Of a DNA stretch of 64,000 nt, positions 1 through 28,200 are shown one piece after another. The notes beneath the pieces were generated by a model. That model made no database searches. It was not told where the DNA came from and was given only the letters and a program-made list of their open reading frames with translations. A program made the position numbers and the translations under genes. Where the stretch lies: NCBI GenBank assembly GCA_964017185.1, contig OZ024870.1, forward strand, positions 30,961,621 through 31,025,620. Reading direction: 5' to 3'. This stretch comes from Rugalucina vietnamica. Taxonomy: Eukaryota; Mollusca; Bivalvia; Lucinida; Lucinidae. How positions within the stretch are numbered: position 1 is the stretch's first letter; each line of letters starts with the position of its first letter.

Positions 1-17
1 TGAATGAAAGTCCTGTA

Positions 18-86
18 GGCAAACAGAATCACCCCAGATAGGAGGTCGAATGCTGTGAAGTCACATCTGGGGCTATACTGTTTGCC
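18..86. mobile_element. Hairpin MITE, CAAACAGAATAGCCCCAGATG family
   Basis: GGCAAACAGAATCACCCCAG at the left pairs with CTGGGGCTATACTGTTTGCC at the right. About 69 bp with a loop. It lies downstream of hemicentin exon 7, in the next intron. Confidence 0.65.
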
Positions 87-525
87 AAAGAGTTAAGATA
101 GTGAAAAACACAAGCCAGTAAATGAAGAAACCTCTCCCTATTTGTAAGCCGTTTGAAATCAAGAATATATGAAACTGTAATGGCTTATGATATTTGCTGC
201 TAAACCTCCCAGCCAACACCTAAGGTTATGTTGGGAAATCGCCTCCATTTCATACAACTTCTACCCAAAATTGGAATGCCATGATGATTACATCCAAAAT
301 ATGCTGCAAATTCATCACCAGGCAAGTAAAAAAACTATGGCTTATATGTATGTACAAGTATTTGACATAACCAATTTTGACCTGGCAGGCTGAGATCTTC
401 CTAGTAAGCTCATATTAGAATGTATGCAGCTTTAACGCGAGGCACAGTTAGCTATTTCTCATAATCCTCGTTGGGCGGAACCTTACTCATTTAAACCTTT
501 TGCCAAACAAACTAGCTTAACTTAC

Positions 526-15871
<15,346 letters not shown>

Positions 15872-17559
15872 TTTTGCTTCTTAATCTGGAATGCTTTATT
15901 TGGAATTAATTATAGTTTTAGCTTTGAATTTCAAAGTAAAGAATACAGTTTTTATTGTTTCTTATCTCTCTTTTATACATGTATCTTTTCAAGCAAATAT
16001 GAATTCCATTTTCTTGCTTCTTAATTCATTAATCCCATATTTTAATTTTAAAACAAAATGAACTGCACATAAAGTGTCATATGCAAAGGCAGGCACATAT
16101 TTCATAATTTGTCACTTTTTACTTTTTCTTTGTTACATTCCCATAGTGCCGCCAAGCAACATGTGATTTTTCAATTACATGGTCTAGAGTTATAGAAGCA
16201 AACACATAATACTTCAACAACATAAGTTTTCATGATGCCATGATAAGATGTTGATTACCATAGTTACCTGCTTGGAAAATTTTAAAAGTAATTGATAACC
16301 TATCTTCATATGTTTTCAGAAAATTTCACTGTTTCTTTAAAATTTTGGATTTTTCTTTCTTAGATTTAAGGTTTTTCATCCATGGTAAACAGCTCAGGTC
16401 ATGCTAAAATGATCAATTGCTAAACCTGGGCAAGCCATCAAGAAGATAACCATTATATAGTGCACATTCTTTTGTCGATGACTGACAACTGCTCTGCTTG
16501 AATCAGTGACAGAGGGGGGCAACCAAGCTATCATGTCATGAACACATTGCTAAGTGGTGGCGACACTGCTGCATCTAAATATATTTAGACAATTTGCAGA
16601 AAAAAGTTGGTTGCTCTTTTAAGCTAAGAAATACAGCAATTCAAATAAAACATAAGTATCAATCCTTCAAAAAACCTATTAACACTTCATAAGTGTTACT
16701 GACTCTACAGGTATTCTGGTGCTTCTGTCTGTCAGATGATGCTACATCATCATTATTATTATCATTATTACCTGGGGAGATATCTTTATTTTATTTGAGC
16801 TTTGTTGCATGAAAACCTGCATGAAAATGCAACCAACATGGTAGCTGATCTGTACCATATTTGCTGTTTTTATGAAAGCATGTTGTTTTTTTTTTTTCAT
16901 CGCCTGACTTATGATTTAATCATTTCTGCAGAATTTGTTTTTCATTCAAAAGCCTGTTGTTGTTTTTTTTTTAATAAAATTGGAAAAAAGAAGATAATGG
17001 GCCATATGGCTCACCTGAATTACACATTCTACGAGTGCTAAATTAAATTCTATTTTATAAATATCATTCTCCAGAACTGTTGACTGGAATGTCTATGTAA
17101 AATGTAATTACAGAACCCACCTCTTTGAAGTTGGGCATCGAAACGTTGGGTTCCGGGAACAACTAAGCTACTTTCGTATGAAAATATGATTGCCTATAAA
17201 TGGTACTTGCAGTAGAGGATTTTTCGAATTCTGATACCCCTTGCAGCAAAACTGTTTTCTATTTGTCTTATGTTTTGGTATCAATTTTTGAACTGTTTGT
17301 GCCTTTTACGTAAATTTCTTAGTTAAGATCAGGGAACTGAGTGGCCATCATTTGGGAATCAGATGCTTGCTTGGGCTGTTCTCTTCTTGTTGGTACCTAC
17401 TTGTCATTCTGGTTGTTTTCCATCTGAGTTTAAAGGTGAGATTTTGGTTCTGTTTGCACCAGTTCCTGGTTTTTTGTTTTGTTTTCCTATTACTCCCATC
17501 AATCAATTTCTGATTATTCTTGGGAGGTGTACATTGTACACTCCGGTGTGTTTGCAGGA

Positions 17560-17814
17560 TGAGCCTACATGCATGAGGATAGAACCTGTGTAGGGATCTT
17601 TAACCTGCACAGGGGATGACTGTCCCTGCACAGGGGGCCTCCAGTTAACGTCCCGATCCAAAGGATGGCGCACTGTGTCATGTCATTCCTGCAAATGACA
17701 CGAAGGGGAGCAAGTTCGGACCAACAAATTTTCCTCGCCGCCGGCGGGGATCGAACCCGGGACCTCTAGCACAAGAAGCCAGTGCGCTAACCACTCGGCT
17801 ATCTCGCTTCCCTT
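17560..17814 (-). repeat. tRNA-derived SINE
   Basis: On the minus strand the head is tRNA-like: A box GATAGCCGAGTGGTTAGCGC, B box GGTTCGATCCCC, spacing as in tRNA. The body contains TCGTGTCATTTGCAGG and GTTAACTGGAGGCCCCC. It differs from the 12113-12321 SINE in head and body, so it is a second family. Not a functional tRNA: the acceptor stem does not close and the anticodon arm is poor. Confidence 0.75.
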
Positions 17815-18789
17815 ATACCCCTTGCAGCACAAGTTTTCAACCCAATACTAAACATGTATTTAGCAAACCATTTAAACAACCTCCAGACTGCATGGAAGAT
17901 GCTTTACAAAGCTTGCTATTCTGACAGTCAAATTTAAGCAGTCAAAAGATCTATTCATAATACCTTCATCCATTACAAAATTATACATGTAGTAAACTGA
18001 AAACATCCACTTTTGCCAACAAGAAGCAGTGCAATGACGTCAGTGACATCGACACGAAAACAACAATTTTGAACTATACATATTTTTTTACTTTAATGAA
18101 GCATGGTAAGGTTCTTGGTATTATAAGTTTTACCAGCAAATTTCGAAGGGGAATGGTATCACATTGCGGGTTGATCTGTGTCACATGAAATTCAGACGTT
18201 GCTTATATGTTCACCTTAGGTGCACAACCGATCAACACACATTTTTGAGTAAGCATGAAATGTTTTGTTTTGGATTAATCAAGACACATGGCACACTTGA
18301 CAGTGATCTGCAAAAAATTCTAAAAAAAAAAATCGAAACAAATGTGATAATGCAATGCCACATAAAGTCATTTCTGACATGCTCCTTGACATAAAGGGTG
18401 GGGTAAGTAAAAGCATCACCAACTGTTAATAAAACAACTTTAAGTAACCAAAATTTCAGAATCTATTCTATTTAAGCCAGTTAATTGTCTTATAAATATG
18501 TTTGCCTAAACTGTAATCAAGTTATGAGGAAAGACCACGCAACTTTTGATACATCCTCATATATAAATCTTGAAAGAAGTAGTGCATGTAAAATCCCCCA
18601 TCAAAGAATGGGCAAAATTAAACTTGATTCAGAGAGAAACAAAGCCATTTTAAACAGACAAACCCAGCCTAGTATCAGCATTATATCCCGCGAGCTAATT
18701 TGACCTACCTTGCACCCCCATGACAATTTTTCATGGGTGTCAAATTGTTCATTGGGACCCCTGAAATGCAAAGAATTTTTTCCTCAAAG

Positions 18790-20290
18790 ATAATCTAATT
18801 TGCACTATGAAAATATGCATGGTTTCCATGGCAACTATTAACATGATTCTTGAGCACAGGGGTGTGCATACAAAATTGATCATATCTCCACCACACTGTA
18901 GAGCTCCACATGACATTGCTGCATACCAAATATATATATATAAGCTTTGGGTCTTTGGGTTTTAGATAATTTTTTTCATGTATTTCCCATTGTAAGCCTA
19001 TGGCAGATAATAACGCCCTGGGGTGGGGCTTGTATGGACCCCAGGGGCATGGTTTGCATGATTTATAAAGAGAAGTACTATACAGCTCTGTTTCAAAAAT
19101 AACATACCCTTGCAATGTTGCAAAATAAATTGACCTCTTCACCTACATTGCATCGACCTTTGCTTGATGCTATTAACCTGATACGAATGAAACTTCTACA
19201 TATTGTGCATATGGATAAGTGAGTTGAAATGGTATAAATGTTATATCGATCATGAGCAGTCCGATCTGACAGGAAGCTGTCTTTGGCATATACCAAAATT
19301 TTGACAGATTTAAATTCAAGTTTTCAAATTTAGGCGGTTGTCATGGTGTACGCACTGTGAATATTGCCACTTTATGACATGCATGCATTGCATTGACACC
19401 TACTTGGGACATCTTAAAACTTGCACTACACTCGCAAAAGTCGATAGAATCAGAAAGTGGGAATTTAATGTACCCACTGCCTTGTATATAAGTACCTTGC
19501 AAATGCATGTTTTCAGCACAAAAAATCTCTTCAAATTTATCAAATTTTACAAATTTACATCTGAGAATAGCAGTGACAATTGAAATGATTATCTTTAGAT
19601 ATTTTCTATATATATATTGTTTATCATGCAACGCGCATATGCCTATGTCAATGTTAAAGTTATGTAATGACCCTATTAACCATTATATATTTATCAAAGA
19701 CATTTGTTGGTATGTGAATATATTTGATTGAAATACTGTGAATGGTGATCTTATGAAGACGGTTTATATAAGAAATAATTCCATAGAAACTCTAACCAAA
19801 CAAATATCATGCGCAAGAGAACACAGTAAGATGTAAATGGACAGTACGGAAAGTTTTGCGACCTGGACACACGCCTTAAATGAAAGGAATAGCGTCTATT
19901 TAATCATTATTTCAGTACTTAAAATGTAAAGCTAATCTGGTGCAAGTTTTAAGGTATCTAAAATAGATGTCCATGAACGGCATTCAGGTCGGAAAGTGGC
20001 AATATTCACAGTACGTACATCATACGAATCGCCTTAACTTGCAAACTTGACTTTAAATCTGTCAGAATTTTGGTCATGGCTAAAGGCAGCCTCCTATCCG
20101 ATCGGACTGCTCATGATCAATATAAATATAATACCATTTTAACACACATAAAAATATGCACAAAATGTAGAAGTTTCATTTGAACCAAGTCAACAGTCAT
20201 CAAGCAATGATCGATGCAATGAAGGTTAAGTGGTCAATTTATTTTGCGACATTGCAGGGGTATGTTATTTTTGAAACCAAGCTGTACATT
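18790..20290. repeat. Large imperfect palindrome, arms of several hundred bases
   Basis: Segments of 18790-19440 recur inverted in 19915-20370: for example TTTCCATGGCAAC with GTTGCCATGGAAAC, ATGTTGCAAAATAAATTGAC with its reverse near 20240, and CTGTGAATATTGCCACTTT with its reverse near 19995. The centre lies near 19650. It may be two head-to-head copies of one repeat rather than a true hairpin element. Confidence 0.65.
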
Positions 20291-20742
20291 GCTACACACA
20301 AAATATTTAAAAAAAAAATTTCCATTATAAGTCTATTGCAGCTATATGTTGCCATGGAAACCAGAGTTCTGATCCGACCTAGCCCAAAACCTAATGCAAC
20401 TTTTCCCCCACCTCAATGATGCTTCATGTAAAATTTGATTGCAATTGGCTAACTAGTTGTATATGAAAGTGTGAATAGATACACTGATTAACTACGGCTT
20501 GGGTCCAATGCTATAAGCTCACCTTTTGAGCCTTTGGCTCAGGTGAGCTAAAAATTTCTTCCCAATGAATAAAAATCACCTCTTCATGAATAGCAGAAAA
20601 ATGGAAGTTTCCATAGAATTCACAGATAGAAAGCCATGCCCATCTCAAGGCTTCTTTCATACAAAGGAAACAGGTTGCAAAACCAGAGGACCAATGATCC
20701 TGTAAATGCTCACCTGAGATCTGGTTAATACATGTATACCAA

Positions 20743-20925
20743 TTGAGCTCCCTCATAAGAAAACACAAAGGTGCAGATCAGCTGTGCAGTAACTGGCCTT
20801 TGTTTTTGCTTCATAGATAGCATGATACCTCTTCTTTCTAGATCTTAAGTTTAGTTTCTAGCTATTTTCTGAGACAGGCCTGTTTGTGTTGGACCTGGTC
20901 AAATACCCGGATTGTTTTCTCATGC
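20743..20925. mobile_element. MITE, GAGCCGCCTCATGGG family, degenerate
   Basis: Diverged copy (ends TGAGCTCCCTCATAAG and TTTTCTCATGCG). It has CAGATCAGCTGTGCAGTAAC in place of the longer hairpin. It interrupts a truncated copy of the AGCTCACCTGAG repeat (about 20695-21070). Confidence 0.6.
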
Positions 20926-21978
20926 GAATGCTTAATCAATTATAAAACTTTTGAATATTTTGGTCATATACATGTATAAAGCCCCAGGGTAATGGCAGAC
21001 AAACCCTGGGGGTCAATTTTTAAGATCCATGAATATTTGTCCATTTTCCCATTTCGTACAAGTTTGAAGAAGAGGGATTGTAGTAACTGTGCATGTACCA
21101 TCAAATTAGGTGAATTACCACATCACTGATCCGCCCCTTTTTCATAGAAACAAGAAAGAAGGGTTTCTAATCAGGAAGCTAAGGTGGTCCCAGTCTGTTG
21201 TAAAGTCAATCACGACAATATGAATAAAAGTACAAGAAAACAACCATTCTGTTCAATATTTTTATTTAACATTTACAAAATAACATTAACAAAGATAAAA
21301 CAAATGCATGCATGTTTAACTGATGCTTTACAGCATCTGGACCAGCCAATAAATATTATATTCCAATCAAAAGTATTGATGTACATGTATTTTAAAAATA
21401 TGATAGGATATTGCAAATAAGTCTTTAATGATTTGCATACCAAGACATTTAAGAGAGTAGCATGTATAAAGAAGGCCAATTTTTAAATGCTGCATGCAAA
21501 CACATTTAGTTAACATAATTCTGAACTCAAAGAATGTGTAGTAAAAATGTATTTTGAAAGTAAAGCTTTCAATAAAAATCTGGTTAAGATTTAAGTTTTG
21601 TTCTCCAGCAGTACTATAATGGCACTTACACAGTCAATGATTGTAAAAAAAAATACCCACAAAGCAGAAAAAGATGAATCCCTGAGCATTATTTTAAGCA
21701 TTTAGGAATATGCATGAAAAAAAAATATTTGTTATAATGGCCAATCAGGAAGCTCATTGCATAGTTGATAGGAATTGCTCTTGAATTTACAGGAGATCAA
21801 TTTCTAAATACTTTTCTAGAAAATCGTTTTCTTATTAATAGAGAGGGTGGTAATACCAACATTGTACTGCTCTATATTTGGCTAATGCATCAGTATTTGC
21901 ATCTAAAATACATACCCATCAGCACAAACATATATGGCATTTTAAAGTAAAATTAACTCTTATACTGCAAATATTGTA

Positions 21979-22170
21979 CAGGCCAACCTCATTATAACGC
22001 TATCTTTGGGGTCCATAGAAACAGACAGTGTTGTAAGTGTACCATGTTATAATGAGGTTATTTACTATACTGTAGATAAATAGCAAAATAATCAATTTGG
22101 GAGCCATGGCATGGCCGTGTTATATTGAAAACCGCACTATAATGAGGCGCGTTATAATGAGGTTGAAGTG
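21979..22170. mobile_element. Tigger/pogo-like MITE downstream of the FBXL6 stop
   Basis: The ends CAGGCCAACCTCATTATAAC and GTTATAATGAGGTTGAAGTG are inverted repeats of the CAACCTCATTATAACG kind typical of pogo/Tigger elements. TA flanks both sides (21977-21978 and 22171-22172). A third internal copy of GTTATAATGAGGTTA is at about 22046. At 192 bp it carries no coding sequence. It begins 89 bp past the FBXL6 stop codon, so it is probably transcribed in its 3'UTR. Confidence 0.75.
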
Positions 22171-22258
22171 TACATTCAGCCAAAAGATTCAGAAGTGAAA
22201 TAAAAGGTATACAGTTCCAGAATAGACATCCATAGGAAGACCACAGTATCAAAATCAT

Positions 22259-25200
22259 CTACCCAGAAGAGTCAAGCAGTTGGCGCAGTTCCTTCCTGGT
22301 CTTATACTCCCTCTTACAGCCCCGAGATACATCTCTACATGACGTCAGGTCCAGCGATAGCAGGCTTGGAATGTTGGACAGGAGACTTCTGAAAATTATA
22401 GAATATCAATGGTAAAGTGCATACATATAGGTACATGTCCATAAATAAACATTGGGGAAAAAACATTAAATTCTATTATCTGAGAGTATGCCTTTGTTGT
22501 TTTTTCAGTCAGTTGCGACCTAAAACCAGGGTCCCATCTACATGTGACATTAGTTGTTGAATGGAATGCAAAACATGAAAACAAGCAACAAAGTTTATGT
22601 TTTATGTGTCCCTTGTAATTACAAATCATGTTTTCTGTACATTTTTTCTGCAAGATTTATACTGGCTAGATTGGCGATGGTTCTCAACGAATATATGCAC
22701 ATCTGAAAATCCAGTTTGGGTCAGACTGCATGGAACCCCAAAAAGATGAGGAGTTAAACTCATTTAAGCCTCAGTGGTGTCCCTTTTATGGGACATAGGC
22801 AAACAGAATAGCCCCAGATGGGATGCTGCAGATTGTGGCGTCCCATCTGGGCTATTCTGTTTGCTTAGAGAATTTTCGAAAAAATTGAATAAAATTTAAA
22901 AATCACTCCTGAAAGTGGACTCACCCTAATGATAATGATAGTAAAATCCATTCGTCAAATATGGGTTAATTTGTGACTAAAATCATTCCTTCTAAGGCTT
23001 ACCTGACCATTGTCATAGTCACAGAGGTCCCACCAAGGTTTACATTAACCAGTTTACTAGGCTGGTCACAAGTACTGGCTTTCAGGGAAACCAAAGCTAA
23101 TCCCAGTATACCTTCACGGAAATTGTTCCAGGAGAGATCCAGGTCAGTCAAACTGTGTCGCCACTGAAAAAATGTACAATTGAAATAATTTCATCACATA
23201 TTGAATCAACATTGTGCCTCGCAAATACACTGATCAGTTTAGGCATCCATCGTTAAGATTCTGTGTTGTGCACTTGATTAAAAAGCCCCCCAAAAAACAA
23301 AAGGACATAATTAACTCTGACATGAAAAGAATACAGGATAACTTATTTTTTCATGAGGAATATTTGTATATCAATTTTTAAAATCCCAGCATCCATCATT
23401 CAAAAATTTTGAATTTAACATGTAGAAATTGCGATTAACACACACACTAACACACGGACAACCACAAAGAAATACGTCCCACCAACATTTTCAAACTTTG
23501 GGACATAAAAATCGGATGAATTTACATATGCATTCCTTAATTTCTTATAATGCATCTACAGTAAATGTACATACAAATCAAAACACCTTTTTATGTACCT
23601 TCTGAAGTATAGAGTGTAGGTTCTGACAAGTACTGACAGCACTCTTGCTGAGGTAGAGCTGCTCTAGGTTTAGAATTGGAAGGTCTTCTAGAGAACTGAT
23701 AGCCTGGGTGTTCTTACAACCTCTCAGGTCCAGGAGACGGAGGTTTTCAGAGCCTTTCAGTAATCTGAAACACAAGAAACTGTTGTTGTTTTTTTCATAA
23801 TTGACACTTGATTAAAAATCTCTTAGTATTAGCAATATTCACATATGATCTGTGTAAACATTTTTCATAGCAAACCTGCCTTTATTTTCCTGTTTTAATC
23901 AAGATAGGAATGCATTGTTTAGGAGCAGATTTTAATAGTATCTCTAAATTTATTTTCTTCTGAAAGAAATATTACCTTAAAGTAAAACTTCTGAGCTGGA
24001 CAGGCTAACCGTCTTAGCTGAATATAAAATAATTTTGGTTTAACAATAGCTTTGTCTTTTGAAAACCAATCAATCCCACCCTTACAGGCCCACAAACTTT
24101 CCAAATTTTCTACCTGTAGATTACTTCTTCAGTTACAGAACTTCCTGAGTCAAGACTGGCAAGACTGATCTCTTCTAGGTTTTTAAAGCCCGGGGATTCA
24201 TCCTGCGGGAAATAGAGAATTGGGCTCAACCAATAGAAAACCCGAGGTTACAAAACTTTTTCATGCTCAACTTAGCTGAGACTGAAATCTAAACTGTCCC
24301 TAAATATTGAAATAACCTGTATATGTTTAAATTCCTGATCTAAATCACCAGAACCTGAAATTTATCCTGCTCATAAATGTTAAAATGGCGACATACTAAT
24401 CATATTTTGTTCATATAATATAAAATTTAGACAAGTCGAAACCTACTGATTCATGTTTTAAGCAGCACTCCTTGACATGTAATTGTGTGTGACTGTGTCA
24501 ATTTTAGAGCCATAAATGTTAAAGCATACAATGGCTTACTGGTCAAGAATCAGCCACACACGTCATAGACATGTCAAGAAAAGGACTTCTGCCCCTTTAT
24601 TTTGAAAATTCTTCATACTTTAAATTCAGAAATGTTTGCAAGATTTTTTTTCGCAAATATTTTTGACTTTGTTGCCTTGAGTAGTTCTCAACAATTAAGA
24701 CTTATTGAGCCCTGTCATGAGAAAACCGTAGTATTGTCTATGCAAAAACAAAGAAGCAGATCAGCTTTGCAGTAACTGCACAGCTGATCAGGGCCTTTGT
24801 TTTCGCTACTCGGCTAGTACAATCCCTCCTATATCCAAAATTTCAAGCCTCTAACCATCTTCTGTGATTGTATAAGCCGGTGTGTCAGACCTGGTCGAAA
24901 ACCCCGAAGACCAGTTTTTTCGTGTAATGGGTCTATTATGGGTTTTATAATTGCACCACTGGCATGAATACATGTACACGCTCCAAAATTAAGAATACAC
25001 AAATAAAACGAAAACACAAAATTTGCAAAATAATAGTCATGCAAAATATTACAAATTCACAGTTTAGTCACTGTATTTGAAAAAACAAATGACACTACCT
25101 GTACTCTGCGTGAAGCCACTGTTGCTCTGAAATCTGTGTTAGCCAGTCCTAGACTGCGTAGTTTTGGCCATACAGTGTGCATCCTTTCAATGTCAAGAGA

Positions 25201-28200
25201 TAGAGTGGCTGTTAGCTTACAGCTGGATACATCTAGATGCTCGAGGTTGGGACATTTTTCCTGAAACAAAATGTGTACATCCAATTGTTATTTTGTCTTT
25301 AACGCTAATAAAGACATGTGATGCTTATGTTGCAGAAACATAGAAGACCATATAAAAATTGGGCCGCCGCATGGGAAAACCAACAATCTGCATAGGCGAA
25401 AACAAAGGCGCAGATCAGCTTCGCAGTTACTGCGAAGCTGATCAGCATCTTTGTTTTCGCTACATGGATAGTACAATTCCTTTACTTTCTAAATCCAAAC
25501 TTTCCAGCCTCTAACCATCTTCTGTGACTATATAGCCCGGTTTCTGTCTGACCTGGTCGGAACCCAAATTGTTGGTTTTCTCACGCACAGGCTCAAATGG
25601 TAAAGATTTGTCTGATTGAAAGAAAATGCTGACCATAAATAATCATTTTATTCACAATGTTGACAAGGAAAAAAATCATATTTGGTGTTATTGTTCAGAC
25701 ACTGCTCAAAATAAACAAAGCATTGAAAAGAACCTTTACATGTACAAGATCTGTACTAAATGAATTACCGGTAATCCGGTATCACTAAAACCAGATATGA
25801 GGGATTAATCAACAGAACAAAAAAGATGCTGTTTCACTTGATAGCTTTAGTTCTTGTATTTTTTTTTTTAAATAAATAATTTTGAGTGTAAAGAAGATAA
25901 ATAGAAAAGCTTTGCAACCACTTCAGCTTAATTCTTCTAGTAAAAACTTACCATAAGACTATTCAGAACCACTCCGAAACCTTTCAGTTGGTTGTCAGCT
26001 AGTATGAGCCGCCGTAAATTGCTGCCACATTTATCAACTAGGTTACATAATGATTGTGACGAGACAGTGTCAGGCTGAAAATATTGAAATTTGAGAATAA
26101 AATGTACAAGTATTCAGATCTGCTGGATTTGATCTACATAGATGCCAAATATCTAATTTATAGAAATAATAAAGCAAATTCTGGCAAAAACACACAAGGA
26201 TCCAGAAACAGACAAATTAATGCAATATTTCAGATTTGAAAGAGTGCATGTCGTCAAATATCTACTTTAAAGATCAATTTATGCTTGTATTTTAAACCAT
26301 TTACATACTTTAGTAGCTGTGAGATCAATATCCTGTAGAAGCTTGCAGCCATCAGCTATAATACTAAGAGAGTCCGCTGGAAGCTTCTGGCATCTTGTAA
26401 GATTGATTGTCTCCAGATTAGGACAGTGAGCGGCAATGGCCTGAAACAGATTGTTAACAGACTGGCCTGGAGGTTATAAATCTTTTTTCCATGCACAACT
26501 CAGCTGAGCATGAAATTTAAACTGCTTCTAGATACTGAATTGCCCAAATAAATTGAAATAACAGGTTAGATCACCAAAGTCTGTAATTTATCCTGCTAAT
26601 AAATGTTAAAATGCCAACAATAGTTGGCATTTTAACATTTATGAGCAGGATAAATTTTAGTCTCGTACGCTGAGCTGAGCATGAAAAAAGTTTTATAACC
26701 TTGGCACCTAGATTTTTCAGAGTTCTCTGACACATGGAGTAAAAATAAGGTCTTCCAAATTCATAAAATGTTGGATTTTTCCTATACTTTACTATTGGGG
26801 CTTTTCAAAAAGTTGGAGTCAGAATCAAATTGTTGGAGTTTAAAACTCCTACATGTAATTTGAGTTAAGGAGAACTCTGTTTCATCTTTCATAAGGTAGT
26901 ATAGATATGTTTGCTAGTGTTGTATCCATATGTATCTTTGACATCACAAGATTTTGTAGTTGTTGCTGAAAATATTGACTTGTCACCTTTAATCAGAAAT
27001 TATAAGAAAAGTCAGCAAAATAATCAAATATCATCTTAATAATTCTATTGAGATACTGACAAAAAAAGTAAAGCACAATTACCTTTATGGCAGAAATGTC
27101 TGATGTTACTTTACAATTTGTCAGATTCAGCTGCTGGCATTCTGAGAATCTGTCGGCACAAAGTTTCTTGAAATTATTCTGTGTAAGTTTCAGGAAGCCA
27201 AAGGACAAGTCAACCTTTTTCCACAGTTTAGGATGGCAGCTGACTTCAGCCCAGAGTTGGCAAACTTTCTGTGCCCTGTAAAAGGACAAACCATGAAATT
27301 CATATTCAAACATCATGCATACAGAATTAATGACATAAACTATGTTTGCTATTGTATGAGAAAAACTAAGATTTGACTTCAAAACAAAATTGACAGGGAG
27401 TTCAAATACATTCATATTAAGATACATGAGAAAAGCACAAGTTGGTTTGAAACTTAAGACATACTTTCTCAAGACATAATTTGTATATAGTACTGAGATG
27501 ATAAAATCCTCTTAAATTGTTTTCATAATCTTGTGGGTTTTTTTGTTGTTTTTTTTTTGTTTTTGTTTTTGTTTTTTTTTTTTTGTTTTTTTATTTTTCT
27601 TTTTTTTTTTTTTTCTTCTTTTTTTTTCAATTTCTATCATACCTATTTAGAAACGGAAAAGCTCCTTCTTCAGCCACGGCCATTTGAAAAATCTTCAGCA
27701 ATATTTCTGGCGGCAAATGTACCTCAGTCCCAGTGGCTGATTTTGTTGTTGTTTTGCTGTTTTGTGCCTCACCACCTACACTTGGTTTGGTCCTTTTGGC
27801 TCTGTCATCCTTTGTGGTTTTCCTTTTCTTCGTCTTTTTCTTACTTGAGCTTAGACCTTCTGAGTCACTGAAGTTAAAAGATAGTCTTACATTTGCTTTC
27901 CAAGTCTCACATTTGCTTTCCAAGTCTCACATTTGCTTTCAAAGTCTCACATTTGCTTTCAAAAGAAAACCTGCTTTTATATAAGGCCAAAATAAAATAA
28001 AAAAGTGGTTCCGGTCGCCCAACCGTCCCTAGGTTTGATGCCCAACCCTAAACATTTTTTTCAGGTGTCAAATTCCGATTATTTTTTTTTCACTCGTTTT
28101 ATCCGGTAGTCCCGGTTTTTATCAATCTCAGCTCGGATGGGGCTTTCATACCCCACCAGAATCCGGTGATTAGTTGTACCATTTCTTGTTTAGAAGAAGA

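Larger units (their letters stand above)
15872..22258. other. Intergenic region between hemicentin 5' end and FBXL6 3' end
   Basis: I see no host coding exon here. It contains a SINE (17560-17814), a large imperfect palindrome (18790-20290) inside AGCTCACCTGAG-type repeats, a MITE (20743-20925), a Tigger-like MITE (21979-22170) and otherwise AT-rich sequence. The hemicentin promoter and the FBXL6 3'UTR must lie in it but cannot be delimited. Confidence 0.6.

Noticed and set aside
27533..27871. Hydrophobic plus-strand frame
   Set aside because: Poly-T tract plus the antisense of FBXL6 exon 2; the minus-strand reading has the F-box and splice sites.
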